Position numbers and translations under genes: made by a program. Below are positions 24,531 to 36,806 of a DNA stretch of 64,000 bases, in pieces. The stretch is from Mucor racemosus. Lineage: Eukaryota > Mucoromycota > Mucoromycetes > Mucorales > Mucoraceae. The notes under the pieces are model-generated. The model saw only the letters and a program-made list of their open reading frames with translations, searched no databases and was not told where the DNA came from. The stretch lies in NCBI GenBank assembly GCA_027405735.1, contig JAPEHQ010000023.1, positions 682,001 to 746,000 of the forward strand. The letters run 5' to 3'. Position 1 is the stretch's first letter. Each line of letters begins with the position of its first letter.

Positions 24531-25280
24531 GATTTCATTTAAAGCCCGAGAGAGTCGTTTTTGAAACAAGGCATTAAATTCTTTTTTCGAGATTTTGATA
24601 GAACGATATGATTGGCCAGTTTATAGCCCAGCAAAATCGACGCTTTTTTAAATTTCATGCAATATTACTGGCTCCCGTCATTTAAGCCATTTTGTGAGGA
24701 TGTTTTTCGATGTTATATCTGTCATTACTCCATGGAAAATGCAGCTACAATGAAGAAAAAAGGTGGAAATAAAAACGGCGCATTTTGCGCACATTGCAGT
24801 ACCAAAAAAACAGAGATGCATATGCTTTAATGTTTTGTTTTGGATTGATTAAAATCATTAGTCATTTAGCCAATTTTTATAAATTTTGATATAATGCATC
24901 ATTACTCGATCAAAATTATAGGTAGAATCCAGTGAAATAACGCAAATAAACAAGAAAATGCTGCACATTTTGTATTTTTAAAAATAAAAATTTACAAGTG
25001 TTTTCATGTTTCAATTTTTAATTAATAAAAATAATTAATCATCTAGCTGGTTTTTAAAGATTTCTGCATAATGTATTCTTACTCGACCAAAAATACGCTT
25101 ATAATAAAGTAAAATAGTGCAAATAACGCTGCACATTTGCATCAAATTGAGGCATTATAAAATACAGCTTGAAAAAAGGCATAATGCTGTTTACTGGAGC
25201 TTTGCGAATGATCAATTATTTGACAAATTTTGCATTTCCGGCTATTGCAAATATGAAGCGCTTTTACCAGGCTTTTAAAT
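24531..25280. repeat. Degenerate ~180-bp tandem repeat in left arm
   Basis: Unit starts lie near 24531, 24677, 24861, 25038 and 25209, spaced 146, 184, 177 and 171 bp. Starts resemble GTCATTTAAGCCATTTT, GTCATTTAGCCAATTTT and ATCATCTAGCTGGTTTT. Each of the three central units then has a TTACTC(C/G)A core about 45-50 bp in and an ATGCTGCACATTTTG-like block further on. Units are well diverged from each other. Confidence 0.6.
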
Positions 25281-26943
25281 GTAGCATAACTACTTTTTCA
25301 ATATGTGTCTTTAATTTGGTATATAGTAGTCTTCAAAACACTTAAAATTGTTAGAGACATCAATAAATTAAAAGTAAAGATTCTTCCATTTTTAACACTA
25401 TACGATGTGACGAGGGCAAGTTCTGAATGAAAATTAAAAGGAAAATGGGTACAGGATGATAGTGGTATTAGGCTTATATTTTTTTTCTAATGTATATTCT
25501 TTAAAAAGCGTTTTCCAATTAGTAAAATCTGCACCATTTTTGGTTGTCATTAAATAGAACTAGATGAAAAAGATATATTATAATCTTTGTTTTTAATGTA
25601 TTGAATTCTGTTGACCTTCAATGTACGTTTTGCTCTGTATATTTGTATTGAGTGGTGATAACAGATTGTAAGCCTGCATCTTTGAGATATAATGTCTGAA
25701 GATTATTTGTATATATAGATCCTTAAGTCTAAATCTTTTAGATTTGAGTTAATATCAGCAGCTCAAGATTGTGAAATATTAGTGATGCAGTATTCATTTA
25801 TTCTAGAGACTTATTTGAACATATCAATTACTATTGATTGACAGTTTGGCTTTGTATGACAACGAAGAGTGTCTTATGTATATTGATATTTTTTTTAATG
25901 TATCTAGTTAGAAAAACTGCTTATTTAGCTATTATATACTGTACACGGAGTGATAAGTTGTCATGTGATCCATTAAGTTTGTCTTGTATGTGCTTGTTGT
26001 TGTTACTAACTGTAAGTAGAGATGGTTCAATATAGATTTACGTGCAAGCTACTTCGCGTATTTGTTTTGAAAGTGATCAATTAGTTTAAAGAGAATAAGA
26101 GCGAGGGACTATTTTGATATCGTTGATTGATTTACGTGTCATATATATATATTATAGCAATATAAAAATTTAGAAATAACAATAATGCCTTTTATATTGA
26201 AATTGTAAATAAAAATTTCTTTTTTTAAAATAATAAAAATGATAAAAATGATTGTTTTGTGATTCTTATTATTTAGTTTTTTGTTGAATTTATTATTATG
26301 TGTCATTCGCTATTTGTTATAAATGTTTGCTTAGGATCTTGTTATTGTTGCTCAATAAGGTATACTGTATAAATCAAGAAGAGTCGATAAAAATTTATAA
26401 TTTTATCGTACGTAATGTGTACAATGTGCTATGCAAAATTCAACGCATATGATTGTATGGATGCAGCTCATACTTTTATACATAATAAAAATTATGTACA
26501 CTAGATTCGTGTCTAATACGTCTTACCACCCTAGTGTCTTTTTATTTTGATAAATTGCTTAAATGGTGTGATGCTGCATTTATCATAACATTCTATATCG
26601 CTTTATATAACGATATTCATACTTCCCCTCCTTGTATAATAGAAGATACACATTAAAATATACTTTTGACAAGCATCTGGATGATATCTATTATTGCACT
26701 ATATAGTAGAAAATAATGTACAGTAGTACAGTAAAATAATATAAAGCTAATCAACCAGGAAGAGAAGATGTATGATAAAAACCTCTCAATGACAAGCCGG
26801 TAAATCTATATAATTGGTAAATAAAAAGCCTGCAACAGCTTGTTTTTTGACTTGAATTATTATAAAAAAATAAGCTATAATACAGCCATATTGATATATA
26901 TATATAGCTATTATGATATAGTTATGTAAAGTAAAGTACGTTT

Positions 26944-27080
26944 CATTATGAAGCAAAAATCTCTTAATTCTGTTAATTGTGCCATATTAACACGGAATTC
27001 AAAAAAATAAGCAGTAAAATTTTCTTATTTTCCTTAATGAGGCACAATTAAGAGAATTAAGAAATTTTTTTTCCATAATG
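26944..27080. mobile_element. MITE-like element, copy 1
   Basis: 137 bp with imperfect terminal inverted repeats of about 40 bp. The left end reads CATTATGAAGCAAAAATCTC and the right end, inverted, CATTATGGAAAAAAAATTTC; both continue into TTAATTCT(G/C)TTAATTGTGCC. No ORF. Confidence 0.7.
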
Positions 27081-28420
27081 TATAATTACATTTGCAAACC
27101 TGATTGAAAATCTTTTTCAAGCATGTTTTGTTAATACTGTATGTGTATTTCCCTTTATTATCTCATCATCTCAACATATTCTTCCTCTTACATGCCAATA
27201 GCTTTATTCAAATAGTCATTAAAACCTGCTTCCATGATTAAATGCTTAATGTACAATGTATTCTGGAAACAAGCTACTGTAGCATTGCCATTAACATCTT
27301 GATACATAAAATATATGGATATAATAGCCTACTCGTTTGTTTTTGTATTCTCTAGTATACTGTACTACCCATTCATGTTTTGAATTATTTGCTTTCATAT
27401 TCACATTTAAATGTATGTAAAAAATTAAATAATTTTTATGGCATATCACATGTGTACATCAAATTGTATTGTAATTCGCAAGAATAGGACAGTTTCAATA
27501 CAGTAATTGTCTTAATCAATATTCATTGCAAATTTAGCTTTATTATTAAAAATAATCAGCATTGATGTTTTTGAAAGCTTAAATAACAGTAGTATGTAAA
27601 TGTTAAATACTTCAATAATCAAAAATAATATATATTTTTAACCATTAACAAACTAATTTTGCACCACTGTAAGCTTATCACGGAAGTATTATTTTCTATA
27701 TAACAGTTAATAATATTGAAATAAAATTTATTTTACTAACTGATAGCTTTTGAGAAAAACCCAAAGTAGCCTGCATGTAAATCTATATTAAACCATCTCT
27801 CCTTACAGTTAATAACCGCAACAAGCACATACAAAATAAAGCTAATGGGACACATGACGGTTTTAATCCATATATACAGTAAAGCTAAATAAACAGTTTT
27901 TCTAAGTAGATACATTCAAAATATTGATATACATATAACGTTCTTCTTCATCATACAAAAATAAACTATCAAACTATCATAGTAATTGATATGTCCAAAT
28001 ACGTCTTGAGAATAAATGAATACTGCATTACTACTATGTGACAATCTCGAATTGGTATCAAATTAACACTAAAAGATCTAGACGTAAAGATCTATATACA
28101 AATAATTCTCAAGAATTATATCTCAAAAGTCCATGCTTAGGAACAAGTGCCATGAATCGATGCTGTGTTATACAGAGCAAAACTTTTATCGAGGGTCAAC
28201 AGAACTCAAGGAATTATCAACAAAGATATTATATCTATTTTATCCTCTATCTAATGACAATAATCCAAAGTGTCACATATTTGACTCATTGAAAAACATT
28301 CTCTCTAAAAGAATATATATTCGCAGAAAATACATAACCCTAATCCCATTATTATCACGTATCTACTGTATTTCTCTTAATTTTACTTGGAAATTGTCTT
28401 TGTCACATCATATACAGTAA

Positions 28421-28567
28421 CACTATTAAGAAAAATCCCTTAATTCTCTTAATTATGCCACATTAAGGAAAATAAGACAAAATTTTAAAAAAATAAGCAG
28501 TGAAAACTTTCTTATTTTTCTTAATGTGGCACAATTAAGAGAATTAAGAGATTTTTTCTTCATAACG
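28421..28567. mobile_element. MITE-like element, copy 2
   Basis: About 147 bp, related to copy 1. Its inverted ends share TCTCTTAATTGTGCCACATT or the variant TTAATTATGCCACATTAAGG, followed by AAAATAAG on both sides. The interior AAAAAAATAAGCAGTGAAAA matches copy 1. The outer ends are less tidy than in copy 1. Confidence 0.65.
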
Positions 28568-28690
28568 TAATGTTCAAAAGTACAAAAATTTTATTTTTGA
28601 TTTATTGACATCTCTAACAATTATATATATTTTACAACCCATTATTATACACCGAATTGAATATGCATATTGAAAAAGTAGTTATGCTAC

Positions 28691-29440
28691 ATTTAAAAGC
28701 CTGGTAAAAGCGCTTCATATTTGCAATAGCCGGAAATGCAAAATTTGTCAAATAATTGATCATTCGCAAAGCTCCAGTAAACAGCATTATGCCTTTTTTC
28801 AAGCTGTATTTTATAATGCCTCAATTTGATGCAAATGTGCAGCGTTATTTGCACTATTTTACTTTATTATAAGCGTATTTTTGGTCGAGTAAGAATACAT
28901 TATGCAGAAATCTTTAAAAACCAGCTAGATGATTAATTATTTTTATTAATTAAAAATTGAAACATGAAAACACTTGTAAATTTTTATTTTTAAAAATACA
29001 AAATGTGCAGCATTTTCTTGTTTATTTGCGTTATTTCACTGGATTCTACCTATAATTTTGATCGAGTAATGATGCATTATATCAAAATTTATAAAAATTG
29101 GCTAAATGACTAATGATTTTAATCAATCCAAAACAAAACATTAAAGCATATGCATCTCTGTTTTTTTGGTACTGCAATGTGCGCAAAATGCGCCGTTTTT
29201 ATTTCCACCTTTTTTCTTCATTGTAGCTGCATTTTCCATGGAGTAATGACAGATATAACATCGAAAAACATCCTCACAAAATGGCTTAAATGACGGGAGC
29301 CAGTAATATTGCATGAAATTTAAAAAAGCGTCGATTTTGCTGGGCTATAAACTGGCCAATCATATCGTTCTATCAAAATCTCGAAAAAAGAATTTAATGC
29401 CTTGTTTCAAAAACGACTCTCTCGGGCTTTAAATGAAATC
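28691..29440. repeat. Degenerate ~180-bp tandem repeat in right arm
   Basis: Mirror copy of the array at 24531-25280, with the same unit boundaries in reverse. Confidence 0.6.
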
Positions 29441-31886
29441 GCGCGCTTTAAGCTGTAGTCTATTTTTAAGCTATAAATGTGCAAAACACTGGAAATTAGG
29501 AAATGCTTTCAATATTTGACAAAAAACTGTATATTTACCGTCACCTGACCATTAAATGGTTTTTGTAATTCATCTAATTCTGCATTAATTTACGGTTTTA
29601 AATAAAACATTTTGCTCTCAAATTGTTTCATAAATACAGATTTTCTGTGCCCCACAGCTTTACATTTCAGTCAACTATCTTTCATCAAATCTTAATTTAT
29701 CTATAACTCGATGAAAAATTTATATTTTTTGAAGATTCAAAAATCATTCAGTAGGTAATGTTGCATAAAATGTGTATAACTGTTTACTACAGATTATTAG
29801 TCAATGAATTTGTTCAAGGAACAAAGGTTTTGCATTTCTAATATTTATCAACTACGGCCGAACTATGCTTTCCATGGGCATAATGATCTGCACAGGTGGG
29901 CAGAATAAAAAATCTTGTACAGATCAGGCAGCCCAGATGAGCAAAGCAATGAGATTGAGGCTTTTTAGTCAATTTATTAGAGTATATCAATCATAATATA
30001 GTTAATAACGAAGATAATTTGAGCGGTTTAAAGCAGATTTGAGTTACTCTCATTCAACAGAATTGCTTTATTGACGAGATATATCAATTTGAAATTTGGG
30101 GTTTGAAAGAGTTCTGCCCATGTTCTTCTTTCGGGGACCAAATGGGAACAACGACAACAACCTGTTTGGTATCATTAAAAATGTCTATGCCTTTGTAAAT
30201 TCCTGTTTGTAACGCACAAAATCTTTTTTCTTCCCTACTCTTTCCTCACAGCTCTTTAATTTATGTTTAAAACTACAACAAAAATATCAATATTTTTTTA
30301 TAAACCAAAATCAAGAAGCAGGTGCAAGTACATGTTTTTCCTATTGTTTATTTTAAAATGAATTATTAAGTGTTAATGTTAGGGCGCGTTATAATAATAT
30401 CTTTTTCGAACAAAAAAAACATCCAGTACTTCATCATTTTGTTCCATTATCTACGTTATAATAATCAATGCTTTTTTGGTCTAAAGTTGATTATCTACCT
30501 AGAGAAAAACCGGTGATTATAAGAGTATGTACAGTATTAACCTGATTTGAATGAATAAATAAACTCACGTTAATCTATTTAGTTTCTAAAAAGTATTTGC
30601 TCCTATTTAGTGGCCAACAGCTAAGAAGAGGAAAACAAGATGTTGTCTTGTATACCACTACCAACTATCAAAGGTACACAATAATAATTACTTGTTAATT
30701 GGTTTTACCAATAAATCAATTTTTATAGGTCAAAAGTAAAGGCGTATTCAGTTCAAAGCGCTTGAAACAATTTAATTATGCCAATTTACATAGTTTATTA
30801 TGTCTTGCTCATTCAATTGCTATATTTGATTTTAATATTATTTTGTTTATACTGCTAATCAACTCGTTTGTTTATTAGACTAATTCACCATCCTTGATTA
30901 GCGTATCAATAACGACAGTCCATTATTAGCTCATGGTGTGCAAACTATTAAAAGGAGTCGTCGTCTAATCTCAAATTTATCTGATTCAACTGCTGATGCA
31001 AAACTGGCATCAAATTAGTTGCGTTGATTCGCAATAAAGTAAGGCGTTTTATCAAGTACGATGTTGGCGTTCAATGTATTTTAGCTAAATTGAACAGATA
31101 GAGATATTATTATGGTTCATGCGGAGATCTATGAACACAAAAAAATGATCCAAATTGTGATACTTCGTTGACCTGTACAAGGTTTTTTTGTGGCGATACT
31201 TGGTGGCTTAAGTGTAATTTAGGTATTTAATAATTGTCAAACGTATTGAATCCAGGTAAAGTTGGTTGATTGGTATAACGGATAATAAATGCAATGTCAT
31301 TTATTGAATGTGTGAATGTAAATGTATCGTATAAAGCAACACAGCCTACTTTTTGAATAAAAATACTAATTATTATGATTAACATCAATAGATTCAAAAA
31401 GCATAGTTAAATGCAACCATTGCTACTAAATTGCATAATTTGATATGCAGAAAACTCTTGAAGTATTCATTCTTTTTTTTTTGGCAGTGCTACAAATCAT
31501 CGTTCAATATGACTGAATATTAATGAATTAGAGAAAATACAGCTGGTAAAAAAACTGATAGCCAACAATGTACATCGGGGTCAAGATAGATAAAAAGTGC
31601 ATTCATTGTGTAGTGGTGGAAATGACAACATTTTGATGGATAGAAGTTACAAGACCAAGATGTTGTGTTTGCTTCAGAATTTTTAAAAGGGGTTAAAAGT
31701 ATACTTCATCAAACTTACTTAGATGTTAAATACTCATTATATGCTATTAGCATCATCTTGCTTTTTATTTAATTGCTGTATTATTAAAAATCAAGCTTTT
31801 TATAGCTTATAAAAATGACAATGGGGTACTTCTAATTTTAGATTGAAATTGTCATAAGGTGGGCTGATGATACGTTTCATACTACT

Positions 31887-32077
31887 GTAAATAGAACCAG
31901 TTAATTTAATTTATGGAATTTGAATGCAAATACCGAGGAGCCATTTGTAAGTAGTACTTAAATTGGTTCTGGTAAAGCACTGAATAAATTGGCTTGGGAC
32001 AAAGAGAGAAAAAGGTGGCCATAGGTTCCAGCGATGGCCATGTTTATGTTTATGTTTATGTTTATGATATTGGAGAG
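31887..32077 (+). pseudogene. Dynein intermediate chain 3' fragment (right-arm copy)
   Basis: One frame reads VNRTS, stop, FNLWNLNANTEEPFVSST, stop, IGSGKALNKLAWDKERKKVA, then IGSSDGHVYVY and DIGE. This is the last WD40 repeat of the cytoplasmic dynein intermediate chain, which carries the dynein cargo-adaptor subcomplex. Two in-frame stops, and an insertion of VYVY from four tandem GTTTAT units (about 32042-32065), show it is dead. Where the family has D-G-T-G this copy has N-R-T-S, as G-to-A changes would give. A possible intron donor GTAAGA follows at 32078. Nothing upstream in the arm could be assigned to the same gene with confidence. Confidence 0.78.
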
Positions 32078-32756
32078 GTAAGACTAAAACTCAATGTGAA
32101 TCACCTCCAGCGCATTAATTATTAAATAAGACTATATTATCATCAAACAAACTACCACACAATACTGACATGTATAAATATTTACAGTAATAAGCTTGGA
32201 TCTAGTGGGTACAGCATCGTAAATTCTTGAAAAAGTTCTCCAGTATTATAAAATCTCTTATTTTTAAGACTTACAGGGCTTACAAGCGGAATATTAATTT
32301 GAAAAATTATTCTTGTCCAGATCATTAATTTTGACATTTTTTAATTTTTTTTTTCTGATTTTGCAAATCTAGAGTTAATTATACTACCAATTACAAAAAC
32401 AAAAAATATACACATATGCAGAATTTAGCGCTCTATTTGCTCAATAAAAAACAACAAACATTTTTATTGTAAAATACTACATGAAAATCCTTTAATCAAA
32501 AAACCGTTTTTGGGCCAAAAGTACAAATTTTCATTACTTAACATTTAATATTAAGCTTTTATAAAATGCGTATTAGCTATAGCTACAATTTTCTCTCACA
32601 ATGTAGTATATTTAAACGTTGATTTTGGTATCAAAAATTGATTTTTCTGTTTTTTGATCAAAACCATGAGTGTTGGTAAGGATGGAATGAGTCACCGAAA
32701 ATGTCCGCTAAAAAGTCTAAATTTTCAGACCTTACATGGTTAAATATAGGAAAAGT

Positions 32757-34249
32757 CGAAAAAAACTGTTTTATTTAAAACTTAAAACTTAGATATATCA
32801 TAGTATAAGAGACTTAGCCGCTCGATCTCGGTACGCTCAATTACGGCGTTGCTCTGCAGGCTAGATTTTGCAATTTTTTAATGAATGTATGATATGCAGA
32901 CGGTTTTTCTAGTAGAAAATTTTATGCTTCTATTATAGTAACAGATATTGCTTATTTTGCTTAGTTTATAGTTCAGGCGCTGTAATGTTGCTTCTACATT
33001 GGCTGACATGTGCAATTTAGCAAGGTTTTATTAAATGCGCTAAATAATGTAAAGCCTTGAAAATCCTTTTCTACGTGCGTTTTTTCTCTCTTTTTGTTTT
33101 CATATTCCAAGGATATAATCACCGTTTGATAAGGCATAATATCAGAGTATCAAGCTGGTATTCTTTTCTTGCATCTGAATACGCATTCTAACATAAAGGG
33201 TTAACGTTTTTAATATAGGTGGCAGTCGTTATATTAGAGACTGGTATTTGTATTTAACCGCATTTTAAGATCAAATATCATTAGTTACTACTGCATTTTT
33301 GAACGTATTTATTGATTACCAGATCAAATCGAAGGCAATGATATTTATATCTACTCAATAAAAAGCTACAACTGGCTACAAACCCACGAAATATTCCAAA
33401 AAAGTTATACAATTTCAAAGGATATAGAAACACAAAAAAAAAGAATAATCTGATGTCTTGTTGCCTAATAACCATAGTTTTTATCGTAGCTACTGTATGC
33501 TTGAAAACAAATCTTTTTACAGCTGACAATAGTAAACTAAATAATAAGTTTAAAAAAGGTTAATTAATCTGTTTAACTTTTATGTGTGATAAAGCAACAT
33601 CTGTAGTCTTAGATTTGGCTCACATATAAGTTTAAGCAGTAAGTGTCATTTAAGTTTATGCTCGAGCAAAAACCATTGTTGCTGTAAACATAAATATTAT
33701 AGCTATAAACCTATTTACAAATGACTATAATTGTAAATATATTGATTCTTGTATGTATTGCTCTACATCAACAACTTACTGAATTGTACTGTCTATAATT
33801 TAATATTAATAAAAGCAAATATAATTTAAAACCTCATTCGAGTAAAAAAATGTAATCGAATTTTGAGAACGACACGATGCTCATGTACATACCAATTTGT
33901 GCCCATACGATCAGCTCATTATTATGCTCATGGTCAGATTTTATTATTATGCAAAGATAGGGATAATGATATGCTTATTGGAAATAATTCTACTATTATG
34001 CACACGTGGGATTAATGCCATGCACACGGACAGAATCTATAATTCTGCTTATATAGGCTTCTCGTTGTGCTCGTGTGCAGTTTCGTTTGTTGTGCCCATG
34101 TGCATCTTGTTATTAATGAGCTTTTAGCCATAATATGCAGTGGGCACAACAGTTCAGGCTACAGTGTGCAGCCCACCTGCTGGGTACAGCGAAATTATCT
34201 TATGCAGCAAAGGTCGGTCGTAGTGTATTTGCTTACAGTTACTTAAATC
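32757..34249. other. Gene-poor stretch right of the palindrome
   Basis: 32757-32930 is the diverged continuation of the inverted repeat. The rest is AT-rich without a convincing gene. It contains a degenerate 24-25 bp tandem repeat at 33917-34060 and more TGCCCA/TGCACA-rich sequence up to about 34195. Confidence 0.5.
33917..34060. repeat. Degenerate 24-25 bp tandem repeat
   Basis: About six units built on TTATTATGCACACGG-like cores: TTATTATGCTCATGGTCAG, TACTATTATGCACACGTGGG, TGCCATGCACACGGACAGAA. Similar text (ATTATGCCCATGGAAAGC, TTCTGCCCACCTGTGCAGAT) occurs in the palindrome arms and near 63020. Confidence 0.5.
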
Positions 34250-36806
34250 AATATTTGAAATCTAAACTTTTTGAAAAATAAATTCAAAGCACATTGCACT
34301 TATACACCATAGCATTGGTCATGTACTGTATAAGCACGATGTTTAATTATTAAGTTCGGTGTCCTCATTTTTGTATAAGCTGATTTTCACTGATTTAGGG
34401 CGCTATTATTTCTAATTTCAAATTGTCTATTTAGTAGCAAACCACATTTGGGAAACGGGCGCTCTTGGTTCCTACGATTTATTATCTACTAGCAAATCCA
34501 CCTGATACTAAAGTTATTTGGTGCTGGATAATGTTATAGCTGTAGTATATTTTGAAACTTGCAGCCGATGTGGATCAATATTTATTGATTATTACAAGCA
34601 TTTTTCAGTTGCTTCGATTTTTTTAAGCAAAGAAAGACAGGTTTCTTGTCGAAAATGGCAGTATACTTCTTCAAAAACAGCTGTTAGCTAATGAGATCAA
34701 GATATGTTATTTGTATACCCACTACATATCAATTACAACTTTAAAATTTAAATTTGAACCATTATTTGATTTTATGAAAATGCTCAGAATATCAAAAACA
34801 GCGCATACAAACAGTTTAGGCAAGTACAAGTTTTGATCTCTCCATTTCCACAGCAACTTGGGGAGGCTGAACCTTTTGCAATTCTGTAGATTAGCATTAC
34901 ACGTACTTACCATTGCAATGGGAGCTTATTTGGATTCATATTTGGTAAGAAATGTTGAGCTTATTGACTTTAGTGGGTGTGAACAGCAGGTAATCAACTT
35001 TTTGTTCTAATTTACCAAATGCACAATGATTTATACAAGATAATATTGGATATTACTTGGAATATCTACCCATAACTATACTCATATAGAGTGGCAGTTT
35101 ACCTGGATCATTATTTATAAAGTTTTCATTTTTAATTGTTTTCATTAAAATTGCGCAGTAAATTATAATTGCACTTTGGCCATTAATTTTCTCAATATGT
35201 AGTAGGTTGTGAAAGTTGCGCTTTGAGACCATCACATTCAAGGTGCGTGTCTACCCTCATGTAAGTTTGAAAGTTAATAGGATCGAAATTCGTCGAAATG
35301 AGATTTTTGTTGTCGGTTTTTACAGATGTAGGAAAGTCGGTTTCAGATGGGGTTTAAATGATTTTCATATGCTTTCACTTAATATTGAGTCGAATCAAAT
35401 AAAATATTCAAAGAAGATGTACCTTCACTTCATAGGCCATTCAAATCTCTTGGAAAATAGAAATACAATATTAATCCCAGAATATTAGTGCACTGGCCAC
35501 ATATTGACCGAAATTGACCACCAAGATTTACCTAAAATTGATTATAGAAAATTGAGCTCCTTAAAGTATTAATTCTTTATACAATATTCGCAAGATGGAT
35601 ACAACTTTAAGCTACTCTGCATTTTTTGTTTCAGCAAAAAATATTGACTTATAGTCGAATTATTCAAAATAATAGTTCATATTACAGGTTAACCCTATAT
35701 TAACTGGGTTTCAAAATCGATCAGACAAATCGACCCGAAAATGACCAAAAAAACAAAATTGCTTTATGACTCATGAACTGCAAAGTAAGTCTAAGTAGCT
35801 TATTAAAAGGTTTTTGTAGAGTTTTAAATTCTGCATCCAGCTAAAAAAAATGTAAACAAATGTTTCACATTAAATTTTGCATAAAATGACATTGAAATTT
35901 TGAAGGTTTTTTGAAGATATGCATCACTTTTTATAAACATACTTTAAAAATAATTCATGGAAATAATGCACAACAAAATTATCTATCGATTGAGCCATTG
36001 CGAAACCTTCTAGCTGCATTTTACATAGAGAAAACAAGACTTTTGTGATTTTTTTTTCAAATTCAGAATTGGGGATGAGGATATACAAGGGATAATTGGG
36101 AGGTAGAAACAAAGGAATCTCTTTGCACACATTTTTGAGGATATCTCCACGAAAAACCAATATTTTAAAAAAAACTAAATTGGGTCTGAGAGAGCTCAAC
36201 GAGTTTGATAATATGAATGTAAAAAAATGTTGCTCAATTTAACCAATATTTTGGAGCCTACTATAGAAATGCCAAAAAAAATGCCAAAAAAAAATAAAAA
36301 TGCTCAGAATTATTTTATATTTAAATATGTTATAGAGCACTTTAAAACAAGTAAGTCTTATTATTAAAAAGTGTTAGTATAGCTTAATGGTTTCTAGAGA
36401 TATGAAGCCTCAAAGTTTTCAATCCATTAGCAGTGAAATACGCGTAAAAAACCTGAAACCTTAGCACTGAGAAATTAATACCACCTGCAAAAAGTAGGAT
36501 ATTTCCGGATACTCATTTTTGGATTAAAGCTGAACATCTCAGGTATATTGTCATATAATTTTTTCCTGGTGTTATTTAGTGAAAAGAAAAAGTAGAGCAG
36601 GGATGAAAAGTGGGACCCAGATTTCAAGAAAAAAGCAGTGAATTTTATCTGTTTTTGAGTTTTTCGTGAGATATAAAATAAATTTAGGAACAAGTATCAT
36701 AATGCGACCAATTAATATCTGTTTAACAGCGTCTAGGGTATATGCTAAAAAGTGTTTAATGTGAGGCTAGTTATAGAAAAGAGGGCACGCTCCAATTTTG
36801 AAGATG
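34250..36806 (+). repeat. Interspersed repeat copy C (longest copy)
   Basis: The left part (34250-35280) matches 60540-61560, for example around TGACTTTAGTGGGTGT and AGTAGGTTGTGAAAGTTG. The right part (35320-36806) matches copy B and, less well, copy D. It ends with GGGCACGCTCCAATTTTGAA at 36783-36802. The two parts together suggest a unit of at least 2.5 kb. No conserved protein frame. Confidence 0.75.

Larger units (their letters stand above)
21214..25305 (+). repeat. Left arm of giant inverted repeat (4.09 kb)
   Basis: The arm is the reverse complement of 28666-32756. Positions pair so that left plus right equals 53970-53971 from end to end. By eye I found only one base change (near 22455) and one homopolymer length change (A11 at about 21616, against 10 on the right) in the parts compared. 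Outside both edges similarity drops at once to a diverged level. The arm has no intact gene. It contains dynein intermediate chain debris and a ~180-bp tandem repeat. Confidence 0.95.
25306..28665. other. Spacer of the giant inverted repeat
   Basis: 3.36 kb of AT-rich sequence between the arms. It holds two related MITE-like elements (26944-27080, 28421-28567). Its outermost ~75 bp on each side are still weakly inverted copies of each other (for example TTGTTAGAGACATCAATAAA near 25349). Overlapping open frames at about 28038-28420 have no recognised family and no clear promoter. Confidence 0.6.
28666..32756 (-). repeat. Right arm of giant inverted repeat (4.09 kb)
   Basis: Reverse complement of 21214-25305, essentially identical by eye. 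It reads through the same landmarks: the GGCCGAACTATGCTTTCCAT block (about 29859), the string GGGGACCAAATGGGAACAAC (about 30135), and the dynein fragment. No intact gene. A 38-codon open stretch at 30902-31015 (starting RINNDSPLLAHGVQTIKRSR) may be another decayed exon, of unknown family. Confidence 0.95.

Noticed and set aside
28038..28420. Two overlapping open frames in the palindrome spacer as genes
   Set aside because: They lie in different frames with no recognised domain, promoter or splice structure; kept only as a note in the spacer entry.
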